Shown here piece after piece: positions 27,401-43,100 of a stretch of 64,000 nt of DNA. Position numbers and translations under genes: made by a program. Each line of letters opens with the position of its first letter. Positions within the stretch are counted from its first letter, which is position 1. The DNA lies in contig NW_001799155.1 in assembly GCF_000165425.1 (NCBI RefSeq), positions 441,572 to 505,571 on the forward strand, in the 5' to 3' direction. The stretch comes from Paramecium tetraurelia (lineage: Eukaryota > Ciliophora > Oligohymenophorea > Peniculida > Parameciidae). The notes beneath the pieces were generated by a model. That model ran no database searches. It worked only from the letters and a program-made list of their open reading frames with translations, and was not told the DNA's origin.

Positions 27401-30400
27401 AATTTTATTTCTTATTTTATTTACTCTGATGTAGATTTGATATCCTAAGAAAAAAAAAGTTTTTACATTTCAATTAATTCCTTATTTTTCAATAGATTTC
27501 TGACTCTTTAATCTTTTTCAAAAACCCAAAGATATTGAATCAGTTTTGATGAAAACTCTACTATTTTGTCTTCTTTAATTGCTTACTATAGCTTTATTAA
27601 ATTAAAAGCTAAGCATTCTCTAATTTTATAATCATTGCTTAAATCAAATACATCAAATATCGACTTTTTTATTTTTACTTATTCGCATAGGTTATTGATT
27701 ATATTTAAGTATAAAAGGTCTAAATTTTGAGGTATTTTATCCGAACTTTATTATTTTAATTCAAAGAAAGTTAAAGTTTCTTATAAAGTTGATTCAACTT
27801 ATTCAATTTATTAATCATTCCTTAATTCAATTTACTATTTTTACAAACCTATGTCTTTTTTACTTTAAACGATGCAGTTACAACTCTATAATTAACTTTT
27901 TTCCTTTAAACTATCAATAAAATTAGTAATTGAAGTTTTAATTTAAAATTTGGATTCTACTTGTTACATTTACATATTAAAGGTATTGAGATGAACTTAA
28001 ATTTCTTCATTATTAGATAATTAAAGCTAATTTATTATTAATATTGACAATTGTTCTAATAATTTTAGTAATTTATTAGTATTCTTTATCATTTTCAAAA
28101 TTTTATCAACACAAAAATGGCAGAAATCTAAGTGCTTATTCCTTCTGATCCAATGTTATAAAGTTGATTTTTTTTCATCTGCTAGAATATTATTAAATAC
28201 TCCTTAATTATTTTGAATTTCTCTTAAAATATTATCATATTTTTCCATTTAACTGTTTAAAGCCTCAAAATCATAATATTCATTTTAATTTTATAAAACG
28301 ATAAACTGAGCTTCTTGCATGAATTTAATAACTTATGATTTGATCGTTTTGGTTTATTAGCTTATAATATTTTCTTATTCATTTTGGATCATCTAATAAT
28401 CTGTTTTTATTTATTAAAGGAGTTATTTTTTTTTATCTTTAATATTATTACTTCCTTTATCCAGGTCTTTTGATTTCAAAATATATTCTAATTTTTCCTT
28501 TTATTATGTTAATTACTTGATTAAAATTAATTTAAATTCTTAATAAATCTTTTATTACTCTTGAATGGCTAAACGTTTTTCCTCTTCTAGGTTTTAGTCA
28601 AATGTATTTATTTTGTATTAGTGGATTTAGCAAAATTGTTTCATTAGTTTTAACATAGAGAGACTAAAAGTACAGTTTCTATAAATTTTTTCAATATCAT
28701 CTTTATTTGCTACTTAACTTTGACCCAAATCAAATCTATCCGAAAAATTAGTAACTAATTATTACCTTAGTATTTTAATCCATTAACCTGAACATATAGT
28801 ATTTGACATAGCTTATATTTATAAAGGAGGAATTTTAATATTGTAATCATGTGTTTTAATACTTGATGCTGAGAAACAAAATTTTTGTTAAAATTCTTTT
28901 ATATTTATTATGCACTATTATAATATTAATGATATTTCGGAATTTTATTAAGAATTCAGGTGATTTTGAATCTAAAATTTTGAATTTTCGTCATCTAAAA
29001 CTTACTTTTTTGATATTGGATTTAAACTAATTTCAGATAGATAACTCAAATACTCTACCACTTTTAGAAAATTTGAAACAAAATCTTCCAAGAAGGCTTA
29101 AAATTTGACCTTAATAAATTCTTCAATACTCTAAAATATATACTTTAGTTTTTCTTAAACATCAATCTTAAATTTATCAAAGTAAGGTAAAAGCAACTTT
29201 AATTTTTCAAATTCAATAGTAGATCTTTCCATGACAAAAATGAGATAATATAAGGCCTATTTATATCCATCTAAAATTTATTTTCTAAAAACAATATAAC
29301 CATCTTAGAGTAATTTGATTTAAAGCTATGTATTATCCTATTAAGTAAAATAATCTGTAAATGAATCTTTCATTTATTAGTAAAGAAGAACTAATTCATC
29401 TAACTAAGAATTAAATCTTTCAATTTACTTTTCTATAAATAATACATCATTATTTTGTAAAACTATTTCATAATCCTTTATAGTAATTTCTTGCTTATTT
29501 TTAAAGCTAAAATCTTTATAGAAATTCCAAAGGTTAATTTACTGAGAAAATTAACCTTTTAATAGAGAATCTGATATTAATTTAAACTTGGGAATACTCT
29601 ATTTTTCCATTAAGTTGTTTATTTCTTTGCTAAAATATTTTACTTGATTTTGAAATAACACTGCAGACCCTTAATTTCTATTCTATGGAAGACTAAGAAT
29701 TAAGTTATTTTCAATTAAATTATTCCACATTGATTATTATTCTATTGGAGAACCTTTAACAATTTCAAATTTATCGAGAATGGGTCTATATGCTAAAATA
29801 TCCATTATCATTGATATCCAACTAAAATGAATGATCCAATTATCTGAATTTAGAATATATTATTAAAATGCATCTTTTAGTTATTTCAATTAATTATAGA
29901 CTGAGTACTAAGATTTTAATTGCCTCACGATAGACCATTTAAGAGTTTGGAATAAATAATAAGTAGCATATACCTCTTCAGGATATAATACTTTGTCTTT
30001 ATATTGTAAAAATAAAAATTTAGCTCCTTCAATAAGACTTGGGATTAAGTCTTCAGTAGGTGACATTGCCAAAGCTGACTAAGCTACATTTTTAACAATA
30101 TTTATTAATAAATTTTTTCCTTCTTCTGAATTGGTTTGGACAATTCATCAACATTATTTTCATAAGAGTTATTTCATATTCTATTCCTGTATTCCATACA
30201 TTTGCTTATTCAATACTCAATTACCCTTTAAATTCTTCTACATCTTGTAATAATTCTTATTGCATAGTTAATTCCATTTTTCGATCCTCATTCTGTATTT
30301 AAAATGAATATATAATTCTCAAAAAATCATTACAAATTTAAAGAACTTAATAACATAAAAACCATGAAGATCTTAAATAAATGGGAAGAATTTTTAGCAA

Positions 30401-30829
30401 TTCCCTAAAAGAATTCAAAGATTTTGTATATATTGATTAAGTTAAATTTTGGTTAACGCAACAAGTATTTAAATGTTCTCTATTATACATAAACCATTAA
30501 AATGCAATTATTACTTCATTTCTTTGTTAAGGATCAATTAAAAGTGAAGCTTTATTATTGATAATGCTAACATAATTTTCAAGTTTAACCAATAAATCAT
30601 TGGGTACACCAATAATTAACTTTTCTTCAACTTTTGAAATTGGTTTAGCTTATCCACAGCCTCCCCCTCTTAATTGAATTTCAAATTATTATATTGTTAC
30701 ATTATCATGAGTTTCAATTAGTTAATAAAATTATGAGTTTTGTGGTTATGATTTCAAAATATTAGAAACAGGGCAATTATTTTAGCTATCCTTATAAATT
30801 TACAAGTTTGGATCGAATACGTTATTCAT
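18403..30829 (-). pseudogene. Giant NACHT-WD40 STAND protein, copy B (at least three frameshifts)
   Basis: Nearest paralogue of copy A; the 5' half (about 25200-30700) is almost identical while much of the WD40 half has diverged. The start is the ATG at 30829 (MNNVFDPN), followed by the same RGGGCGQ motif, helical region, NACHT, pentapeptide-like strip and WD40 blades. From Walker A to the TGA at 18403 the frame is whole. The 5' half is broken: an extra G at 30138-30139, an extra T at 27318-27320 (TGA follows), and a 2-base insertion plus substitutions at 26884-26895, just before Walker A. At the position where copy A has its first frameshift (near 27643) copy B is in frame. This is a probable pseudogene with separate lesions from copy A. 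Confidence 0.8.
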
Positions 30830-31159
30830 GATCCTAGAAATATTTTTAATTTAATTATAAAAGATTTTTCATAATTATTGATATATGAAAAAATTATAAT
30901 CATAATTTATTACTAGATTTATTATAAGATTCATTTTCAAAATTATTGTTTATCCTAACCTAACTTTTTACCTCAATATGTAATTAATTAACAAAATAAT
31001 TTTAATTTAATATCCATTTTCAAATATTTTTATAATATATAAATAAATTAATAAATAATGGTTAAATATATGATAAAATTAAAATAATGAACATGATATA
31101 GGAATTGTCTTTAAAGAATTATTTGATTTTATTACTGAAACATTTCATATATATTATAT
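30830..31159. other. Spacer between copy B and gene C
   Basis: AT-rich, with no gene. It should contain the promoter of copy B and the 3' flank of gene C. No specific element recognised. Confidence 0.4.
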
Positions 31160-34100
31160 TCATTAACAAGCTCCTTTTTAGAGAAACAATTCTATAATAG
31201 ATTTATTTTCTGAGTTTATGCTTGACTTTGATAAAATGGACTATTGAGCAGTCAATAAGGATTATTTGGCAAACGATTTATAACAAAATATTTATAATTT
31301 AGTGATATCCTCGTTTAATTTCAACTATTCAAAACACTACTTTTTAACAAAATTTGTTTAATTAGCATCAATAGAATATAAATTAACTGAGCCATCCGAA
31401 AGACCTGCTACAAAATTAATTCCGTCTGGACAAAACTTAAGAATTTTTACTTCATCGTTTATTTTATCATTCAAGCAAATTTATTAAGATTGCTAGACTT
31501 TCCATAGCGCAATTGAATTTATGAAATCTACTTAATTTTAACCTCCCGTTAATAGAAAATCGCCTTTTGGAGATAAAGCAATAGAGCTTATATAATTTTT
31601 CTCTCCTTTGATAGTCCAAAATTGAACAAGATCTTTTTAGTCATAAAAAGCATAAATTTACACGCTTGTTGAACACATCAAGCCTAAAAATTTTTGATTT
31701 AATGAAAATTCAGATTGGCTGACTTGAAAATCTAATTTGATTTCTTTAACTTTTTTGAAACTTATAGAATCAAAAAGTTAAATTGTTTAGTCAAAAATAA
31801 CGACTATCAAGTTGCCATCATTTGAATAGAATATCTAACCTTAATTTATTTACCTGTTTAATTATATGCATTTTTCTTATTTGATATTTTTAATATTCAT
31901 TATTTCAATGATATTTTCATTGCTTAATGCAAAATAATTACCATTTCCTGAGAAAAATGGTTTACCTTTTGAATTATAAACTGCTTTAGATAAATTTTCT
32001 ACAAACTTATCAATATTATTAAATACAACTTTTATTTTATTGAAATCATCTTTAACTTAAATTAATAAATTATTAGAGTAGATAGCCATATCAATTATTT
32101 TGTTATAAAATTTAATTTCTTTAATTTTTACAATTTTCTCTATTTTATTGATTCTTAAAAACTAAAGTTTATTCCTATTTGCAATAACTAATATTTCCGA
32201 TGATTAAAATTAAATGATTTCTCCAGTAAAATCTTCAAAGTTATGAATCATTTAAAGATTTTATAACTCCAAAATTTGCAATGAAGGAGTCAAGCTTGCC
32301 AAATATTTACTATCTGGTGAAAAGCAAGTACAATTTTAATTTTCTATACCCTATAACTCATTTTTATGAATAGTTGGATACAGCTTTAAGACATATACCT
32401 AATTACTAAGTTTTAGAGCAATTTCTTATTTCCTAGAATTAAAGGCACAGCTAAGAATTAAAGATTGTACATTCCAACATCCAAGAATTCTACTTGTTAA
32501 TGTTTCCTCTAATTAGTAAAGGTATATTGTGCAATCATGGCAAAATAGCAATTACTTATCATCATGTGAAAACTATATGAACGAAACATTATATAAATTT
32601 AAATCATCAAAAACGTTGATCATAGACACTTATTTTCCCTTAAAAACCTTTACTCCTTTTCTAATAGCAACAGCAATTATATTTTCATTTTCAGAACAAG
32701 CAATTAGAGAAAATTCTTCTTCAATAGACAAAGAGGAACTTTCATTTGCTTGAAAATTCCATAATTCTAATTGTGAGTTTGACTAACTCTAAAACATTAA
32801 GAATTTAAGATTGATAGAAAATAGAACAAGATCAATTTTAACTGTTTCAGGAAGAGTCACTATAGTTTTATGTAATTGGGTTGTGACATTCCATTCTCGA
32901 ACTGATCCATCAGTATATAAAGCCAATATCCTATTTGAATCTTAAGCAGAAAATTAATATATTTTTAATTTATTATCTTTAACCTCTAGTTATTTCTTAA
33001 TAGCTGGATTATTAATTTCCCATAAAGTAATGACATTATCGTATTTTTCTTTACTTATTTGTTGAATATCTTAATAACATGCTAAATATTTATTATCCCT
33101 AGATATTTATGGGGATTTAAAATTTTATGATCCTTTGAATTCATATATGCATTACCAATTAATTGTGTCAAATATTTAAACTTCTTAAGATTTTAATATT
33201 GCTGTTTGAGCTAAGTCAATCGAAAAAGCAATCTCTCGTTATTCAGATGAGTCAAATTTTTAGTTTGTCTTCTATTCAACACTTTGAAGCTTTGAAAAAT
33301 CATGAAGCAATGTTCTAAAATTGTTTGAAACAGCATCCGAAAATAGTGGTTGTTCTTAAGTAGTACAATCTTTAGCTTAAAATAAAAATTAATTATTTGG
33401 AGATAGTAAAATATATTTTGATTCTGACAAATAAACCCATTTTTTGAACCAATTATTATCCTTGTCTTTTGACCAAATATATAATAATCCTTAGCCTTCC
33501 AAACATAAGATTAAACGACCATCTTGTGAAGGTATTATTTAAGTAACTTTTGAATTTTATTCTAACACTTATTTTTTTTTAGTTTCTACATTTAAGATTG
33601 TCATCTAATCCTTATTTTACTAAATATAAATAAATTCATTTTATTAATAAAAACAATATTACTTTAAATTAGTATTTAAAATTATAGGCTTGTCTTTTTC
33701 ATATTGCCCAATTTACTTGAAATTCCATTGTTATAGGTTATCAACTTTAGAGAAAGAGGCAAACAATTATTCTTTTGGTGAAAAACTAAGGGAATTTATA
33801 GGAAAGTTGAACTCATCTATGATGTAAAGCATTTTGGTTGCTTATGGATATTCAATATTCCAAAAGATTATTGTTCCATCAATGCACCCTGAAATCAAAT
33901 ATCTTGAGCAATAAGAGAATTACAAGGAGGTAATAGAATCCTTATGTCCTTTTAATTACGTTATAAGCCTCTTCTCCTTAAGATCCCACATTATAATAGG
34001 CACTTCAGCATCTCCGCCTTTTATGCTACCCGAAGCTAATAAAAAACCGTCTTGAGAAATAGCGAGTGCACTTATCGAATATTAATGGGCTATTTAAGCT

Positions 34101-37100
34101 TCCGAGGACTCATTTTACTTTATATTCCAAAGCCTAATTAGTTTGTCATCACTTGCTGAAGCTAGAATACTACCGTCCTATGAGACTGAGATGGCATTTA
34201 TTTTTTTTTAATGTCCTTTCAGAGTTCCAACAATCTTTTTTGCTTTTACATCCCAAAACATAATATTATTCTCTTCTGTACTTATTGCTAACCATTCTTA
34301 ATAAGGCAGATATGTCATGCAATTGATGTCTTTCTTAGTTGTTCCAATCAGAGTTTTAGAAGATTATGATGTTGAGAATAGCATGATTTAGTTTTTATTA
34401 TTAACAAACACAAATGAATCTTTTCCAACTGCTTTCAAATAAGATCTAGAGAATCCTTCAATCTTTAAATTTTCTATTTATTTTATTACAAAATTGTTAT
34501 TCTCCAAAATAGACATTTACACATAATCATTAACAAAGCAAATTAATTCTTCATCAAAGCTTAATTAGAAACAATTGTAATATAATTTACTCCTTATCAA
34601 TACAATTTATTTTGACTTTTAGGTGTCAATAATTCGAAATGTTTTTTTCTCCTGATCTAAAATGGCTAGAAGTAATTATTTGTTAGATACTCCCTATCTT
34701 TAAAATATTTAAGCTTATTTTATATAAGGATCTTTAATTGCATAATTCTTCTCTAACTGATATTGCATTCCTTTGCATATAATTTTTTGATTTTTTGTAA
34801 TTGAAAATATTCTAATCATATAATATGAGCTTAACGAGAAATCATACCCACTGTTTGTAAATTTAATAAAGCAATCAGAAATTTTATTCTATAAATCAAA
34901 AGTGTCAATAATATTTAAGCTACCATTAGAGTATTCAATCAATAAAATTTTTGATTCTGCTTACACAATAATAAAATTGTTTTCTTAGCATAATGCTACA
35001 GCATTGACGTCTCCATTAAATGGAACCATTTCTTTAGTATCTAATTATAATAGAGAGAGCTTTCTTGAATAGGATAAAATAATAAGGAATTACGATTTAA
35101 TGGACATGAGCAATTGTTTAATGTACTGATCTTAATTGATTGGAAATGCAAATAAAATATTGAATATATCTTTGATATTAATATACTGTCCATCTTTAAT
35201 CCCTGCTCCAAGTTATTCATCTTCTTAAATAGAGAATGAACTAATTCCTTCATGATAGCCGCAAAGTTTAATGTTGTGTAGATCACTGAGTTTCCATATT
35301 CTTACATAGTTTTCACCTTACAAAATTAATATTTCATTCTATAAATACAATTAAGGCATAGCCTTTTCATTAATCTTTATTCCAGATATCTATTATCCTT
35401 TTTCACAATCCCAAATTTTAATCATTTAATCATCACATTACAATAAAACATTTTATTTAGCATTGAGAAATTTTAAAGATTTTGTATTTTAGCTTACTTT
35501 AAAAGAAAAATTGCATTCTTCGAATTCATTGCTAAATATATTTACCTCTAGGTTTTATGATAAAGCAATCATATCATTGGAAGATATTGCACCACAATCA
35601 AATTTCTATTCAAATGTTTATTCCAATTAAAAGCAATCTAAATTACAAACCAATAATTCTGAATTTGCATTTAACATAATAATTTGTTTATCATCATTAA
35701 TAAAACTAAACTACTTAATTGGAAATTCAAACACTTAAGATCCAATAAACTTTAATGTAATATCAGAACGTTTCCATAATTCTACAACATTCCTTTGAAA
35801 TAAAGCAACTAAATCAGTATTCTCAGAAAAAGTTATCTATTCAAAATCTTTTAAATAAGTGTTCTTTTTTTCAATTATCTAAAAAGTATTTAGATCCCAT
35901 AAAATAAGTTCGCCAGGACTTCCAGAGATTATAGATTTTTAATCATGAGTGAACATGAATTTGATTTTATCGTTCCTATGACCTTTTAACAATGTTTATC
36001 CATAATTCTGATTTTTGTTTTAAACGACAATATTTTGATTATGATTGAGGCAAAACCCTATAAAATTATTATCTTATGAAAATGAGACGTATGCTTCTTC
36101 TTTAGATTCTTCAACTCTTAGTAGATTATGTTCTACATCATAGATTTTGAACTAACTTTGAAATACCAACACAAATTATGAGCCATCTCTGGAATAATTT
36201 ATGGATTTAATTATTAAATCACCAAAATTAATTCTTTTTTACACATTAAAAGGTTTAGAGTCTAAATTCCAAAATAGTAATTCATCTTAATATCCAACGG
36301 CAAGTTCATTTTTAGTTGATGAAAACTAAACAGCCTTCACTTCTTTCTTTTGGTTTTCGAGTGATTCTTGAATTTATTAATTTTTATCCAAATCATAAAT
36401 TTTAATAGACTAGTTCTCTGATGTAACGTAAGCTACAATCCAACTTTATGGTTTAACATAAAAGTGATCAACACTTAAACTAAATTTTCTAATCTCTAAT
36501 TCCTTCTGAATTTTCTATGTATTTAATTTTAGTATTCTTTAGAAACTAGGCTTTAACTTTTAATCCTATTTAAGATTATTTATTAAAACCTTTGAACTGT
36601 TGTCATATGAAATATATAATTTTTCAAAATTATTTGATAATATGTAACTAATCCAATAATTTGAATCCCAAAAGATTAAACATATCGTTTTAAGAGTTGA
36701 AACTTCCAAAATAATGAATTATTTGACTACTTATTCAGCTTTTAAGAAAAAAGCCAATTTAAAGCCATCTTTAGAAAATTGTAACTGATTTGGTTGAAGA
36801 TCAAAATTAATTGAATTAACCTATGATCCTGAAGTTGGTTCAATTATATTTAGTTTCTTTTCATAAACCACTGCAGCTATATTACCTTAAGGCGATAGTT
36901 AAATTTCAAAACATTAATCCTTTTCTATTTAACTTTAATTCTCATTCTAGATTAGTTCTCTTGAAAACAAAAATTCTTGTGCCCCAAAAATTATTTATTT
37001 ATTATCTTATCCAAATATAATTGAATATACTTTAATATTTTAATTGAAGTTAATTATTATTAATTCTTTTTTAGTATTCTCTTATATATTCCAAACAATT

Positions 37101-40100
37101 GCTTTACTACTAGTAGTTATTGCAAAATAAATCCCATCATGACTAAATGTAAAATCCATTATTCTAATCTAATTTGAATCAATAACAGGTTCAAGCGACG
37201 TTTAATCATTCGTTATGTAGTTAATTAAATCAACTTATTTGTTTTGTTTTATAACTGCAACCATTGGTTCAGTTGGATGCAATGCAAATTATGTGATTAA
37301 CGCATTATTGAGATTGAAAATACATTCTTCACTTTGACCATCCTTTAATAAATCTAAGATTTGGAAATTTCCATCTCCATCTTAAGAATATAACCTTTTT
37401 GAATCCTGAGAAATTTATACTTTTATGACTTTGTTTTTCATTTCATCCACAATTTCACTTTTTAGAGGATTCTTTATATTCCATTTTCTAATAGTGCGGT
37501 CATCACTTCCTGAAAATAGTATTGAAGAATCTGATGAAAAATATAGAGTATTAATTTTGGCTGTATGTCCTTCTAAGTCTTAAATAAATCGATAAGTTTC
37601 TGCATTCCATAATTTAATTTGATTTTCTGTACCTACTGATGCGATATACTACCCATCAGGAGAAAATTGAACTTCTAAAACTCCACTATTATAGCCTTTT
37701 AAAAAGGGTTTTTCTTTACAAATTACATTTAACCATTATGCGTTTGACAAGTTAGCAAAATTTAGATTGCATGAATTAATTTCAACATTTTTAAATATCG
37801 ATTAACTTAAATCACAATCGAATAAACTTAGCCCAGAAATGTTTGTATTTTCCAATTCGATTCTGTTAAAATCTTGTGATCCCAAATAGACATTCATTTA
37901 ACTTAATAAATACATGCTATTTGATGCTGCTCTACAATAAACTTTATTCCTAGAAAGTTTTACTATTTCAATCAATTATAAGTTCATGTTTTGAACATTG
38001 ATTAATTTTTCTTTAATAAAATTGATTACACCCCTAAAGTTATCTGTGGAAATGTTGAATAAAGGATCATTAAAAACAGATTTAATCAAAATCTTTTGAT
38101 TTTTAGATAATTCAACTTTCCTTTCTTCTTAGATATTAACATCAAAATTATCCAAAGATGTTAAAAGATCAAAAATATACTTTGCAACATAGAACTCTTA
38201 AATTGATTTGTGTGTAAATGAAAATGTAGTTCCTTTAGCACTTAATAAGATGCAACTTCGAATTAATTTCTTATAATCATCTTCCATATCAAAATATTAA
38301 TTCAACCAATCATCAATAACTTATTCAATTTTATAATTACTTTTTAGATCAAGCCTACCTTGTGGTTTATAACCAATTTATGATAACTCTCTCAAAGTCA
38401 TATCAATGGCTAACGAATAAGAGAATTGAAAAATGTCACATGAGAAACTCTCGTAATTTGATACTTTACCAAGTTCTCTTTGTTTTTGAATTTACTGCTC
38501 ATGATAAAAATTAATAAAACCTTCATAAAATTCAAATACTGTGAATTTTTTCATTTTTAAAGCGATTATCACAGAATTAGTAACTTCAGAGCTTAATTTT
38601 ACTGTATTACCATCAAAAACAATATTATCTGCATCACGATGTAATGTGCTAACTATTGAGTAGTTTTGAAAAAACTTCTGATTTTCTAATTTATCAACAA
38701 TTTCATCTACTTTTGCTCTCTAAATTTTTAATTCAAGCTCTTCATCTTTCTCCTTTTCAGAAGTTTATTCATCATCAAGTTTTGATATGTCTTTTTGTTC
38801 ATTTCCAACAGAAGGTTAATTCTCTTTTCTATAAAATTCTTGTGCATTTTATGACAGTTTTATTTATTTTTATAAATTCATAAAATTTTTAATAAAAATA
38901 TCTTTTATCTAAGTAGACCCTGAATATCTTTTTGCCATATTAGGCAAAACCTAAACAATAATTTCTAGCATAAATGGAGTAGTCAATAAATCTTGGATCT
39001 TGATACTTTCAATAGCTGTTCTAAATTTATTAGCACTCCATAAAGCTAATAATTCTTTTCGTAATCCTGTTGTTTATTCTTCTTTCAAAATTTCTAAGCT
39101 TTTATGAGTTTTTAGCCTATCAATAACTACATCTTCTTCCTTATTTTGAAATATTCTATCTTAATTTCTAGAAAAAGATTTATTAATGCAAACAATCACT
39201 TATTAAGAAATCAAACCCCAAATAGTTAGAAACTCTTTCAAATCAAAGGACTATCCAGAAATTGATTTTACAAACTCATAAACTTCTTTTATTTTCCTTT
39301 TAACACTCAATTCAACATATTAATTTAGATATTCCATTTGTTGCTACTCATTAAAATTTTATAACTAAACTTCCTTCAACTTTATTAGACTTTCTCCGTA
39401 AAACCATGTTTAATATCCCGAGACATTCAGTATTTCTTTTCTTGTTGTGATTATTACTTTCATTTACCTATTTACTTTATCAATATTTAATTCTTAAATC
39501 AATTTATTTGTCATAATTAGATTTTATTAGATACAATCTTATTTCATTTCATCATAACTATCAAGTATTAAAATGATAAATTCTTTTTTATTTTAAATCG
39601 CATCTTTAAATTCTCTAAGTTAATATTTATCAAATTAATAATTATCAGATTCTAATGCTTATTCAAATAAATTATATTTTGGATTTTTTAAAGTTGGAAG
39701 TGATACAAAGATTGGAATCCATTTCGAATTAATTTCTCTTTATTTCCATAGAAATTCTTCAATTTTTCTAGCTGCTTTACTTTTACCAGAACCAGCATTT
39801 CCTGAAAGTAACATAACATCATTTGATTTAGATTCATCCCAAATAAATTCATTGACTTCACCTGTGAAATCATTCCATTATTCACTCATTAAATTGGTTA
39901 TTGTTATTCCATCTTTGGATTTAATAATTTCCCCAGTAACAGGATCATATTCAATGGTTTTCAATTAAACATATACAGAATCTACTTCTGCTAATCTAGA
40001 TTATAATAATATCTTTTATTTTCTTATTTCTAATAATTCATCATATCTTTTTCCTCTTAATTTTCGAATATCATCCCCAACTTAATTTAAACTCTCTTAT

Positions 40101-43100
40101 AAATTATCAATTTAATTTTTTATTTACTTCACATCTTTTGATATATCCTTTAAAAATAATAAACTAATATCCATAGCATCAGATAATTCTGAAATGTTAT
40201 CTAAAGATTCGTCTAGCTCTTCATATTATTATTTTAATTTTAATTGAAGTTTTTCTCTTTTTTAAGAATTTCCTTCAAGTTTAATTTACTGTTGTAGGTT
40301 TTCAAGCTTTTACATTCTTTCTTTCAATTCATCTTTCAAAGAACCTGATAAATTATCTAAGTCTTATGAAAATAATTATTTTTAAATTTAAACTAGTTCT
40401 TTGTTTTTCAATAAATTTCTAACTTTTTAGTCTTTTTCAAATACCCACATATGCTATATCTATTTAGTTGAGAACGAGCTTATCTATTATTCTTGAATGC
40501 TTTATTATAGTCTTATTAAATTGTATACTAACCCCTCTCTGACCTTATTGTCAAGATTAAATTTAATTGAATCAAATATCTTTTCCTTGATTTCATCATA
40601 TGTATTTTTCATCTCTTGCCATATACAAGCATTTACTTCATCAGGTTTTAACCCTTTTGAGTATTCTTAATTGGATTTCAAATTGAAAAATGCCAAAAAC
40701 TCAGATAATTTTAGATTCACGATTAATCGCCATTCAATTTATTGATTTTCAATTGAAAATTTAGCATTCAATTAATTAATTTATGATATAACTTTTAAGT
40801 TAAAAAACTTTTCGCTCTTTTCCTTTAGATTATTTATTGATGCATTAATGTTTTGTTATTCTTAATTTTATAATTGAACAAGTTGATCTTTCAGTTTATT
40901 TTACTCCTCATTTGATTGCTCTTATAATATGATTTATTGGATTTTTGTTTGTTTCTGTTTCTAAATTTGTTTCTATTGATGAATTAAGCTTAGTCCAAGT
41001 TATAATAATTTTTTATAAGATTTAAAATAATTATTACTTTGCTTAATAAGTGTTAACATCTATTCGTTGTGATTATTTATTTAGGCAAAAAATTATAGAG
41101 ATTCATCTCTCTACTCATAGACTTCCAATTTTTTTTCATTATTATTATTATTAAAATTATTGACAGCATCTAAAACTTGATCATACTTTGTTTAAAGATT
41201 TTCTAAAGTCGATAGTTCTTCAGGATCTTTTTAAACTTAAAGGATAAGAAATTATGCTTCTGCCAAAAATTTTAATATTTAATCGCATAATTCTAAATTT
41301 TGTTAACTTTAGAATTCATTTATAATTTAGTCAAAATCAGCTTAAATTTAAGCCACCAAATTTTTACAACTTACTTTAAAATTTTAATCCTCACCTTCTT
41401 CAGTGTTTGCATTGACAAATGTTGATAATTTTGATTTTTATTACACCAAAATCTAAGCAATATTGGTTTTAAAATTTTAGTCTTCCTATTCATTTGATGA
41501 TTCAGATTGCCTGGTGAAATCTTAAAGTTAGGACCTTATGCTCTTTAAATAATGTTTTTGTACATTTAAGAATTACTTTAAGAATGATAAAATTATTATA
41601 CAGAATTTGCAGTTAATGAAAACTTATTAGGCATTTTCTAGAGTAATGAATTGTTGATTGAATAAGTTAAATTTTGAATCGAAAACATTTTTTAGTCTTC
41701 CAATTACTTTATTGATCCATTATCCTTTGCAATTGTATTCAATTATTTCCCAAATATTGGTAACTTATAATGGTATGGCTTTTTCAATTTTCTCTTCTTT
41801 TGAAAGATATTTAGAAAAATGTTGTTTAAAGAAGTTCAAGCTCAAAGTAAATTGCACAAAGTTTTTATCAAAAGTGAAAAAGAAATCTTAAAAATAATTA
41901 ATTTCAAATAAGTTCATTATTTTATCCAAATCTACTTCATTTTTCATTGCTAAAAATAAGCTTGCTTCATATATTTAACTTGCAAATTCAATGACATTAA
42001 AGAATAAATTTAATAATTAGTCAATAAATTCAATTAAATAAATTTTCACAAAATCATTAATTTTTGCTTAATAATCTAATAAAACAGATTTATTTTTTTA
42101 AATTGTGATTTAATTTAGATAAGGGGTAAGCATATTTATTTTAGCAGCTTCAAATAATGATAATTCAAGAATATAATTTGATAATAGAATCAATTTTTTA
42201 TAGATTTCTAAAAATTATTTTAAAGATACTTTTTAATCATCCTAAATGATTTAAATTGAAATATAAGAGTCCTATTTAAAATAGTTTTGAAAGGATTGTA
42301 TTATTTGTTGATTTACTGAGATTAATTCATCCTTTTAAGACTTCAGATTATTAAATAATTTTTAAAGTACCTCTTATTCATAATTTGCTAATATGATTTC
42401 ATAGTCTTATTATGATTTCTTACTTTAGTTTTTGAACTAAAAATTTTTATAAAACTCCCAATGATTAATATTATGAGTAAGTTCTCCTTTCAATAGAAAT
42501 TAAGAAAATAATAAAAACTTTTTCTTCCCATATAACTCCAATAAATCTGTTGCTTCGAAGTCATGAACTTAACTAGATTAATTTTAAAAGAATGTTATAA
42601 TAGCTTGATTCTTATCGTAAGAAACACAATGTATTAAATCGTTTTCAATAAGAAGATTCCATTTATTTAATGATTAATTTTTTTGCTTTTTCAAAATAAT
42701 AGACTTATCGATAATAGGCCGATAAGCAATTATATCAAAAATCATTTAAATCCAACAAAAATGCAAGATCCAATTATTAGAAGTTAGTATATATTATTAA
42801 AAAACATCTTTTAGTTATTATATTTATTTGTAGACTGATTACTTTGATTTTAATTGTCTTATTATTGACCATTTTATTAATTAAAATAAGTAATATGTTT
42901 AATAGGTTTCTTTAGGGTACATAGTTTATTCAATTCCTTTATTTAAAAGATATCGACCTCCATTAACGATAGTGGAAAGTAGATCTTCTGTTGGAGAGAA
43001 GGACACAATTGATTTACCTGCTTCCTTAAAAAAGTCAATTAATAAATCAGTTCCTTCAGTTGAATTAGTTTATGAGTTCATTATCATAATTTTCATTATT

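Larger units (their letters stand above)
17440..30830. repeat. Large tandem duplication, unit 2
   Basis: Second copy of the unit described at 2276-15660. It contains an LRR fragment, the same spacer and NACHT-WD40 copy B. Together with the gene-C fragments at 1-1640 and 15926-17290 it shows repeated unequal exchange in this locus. Confidence 0.8.
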
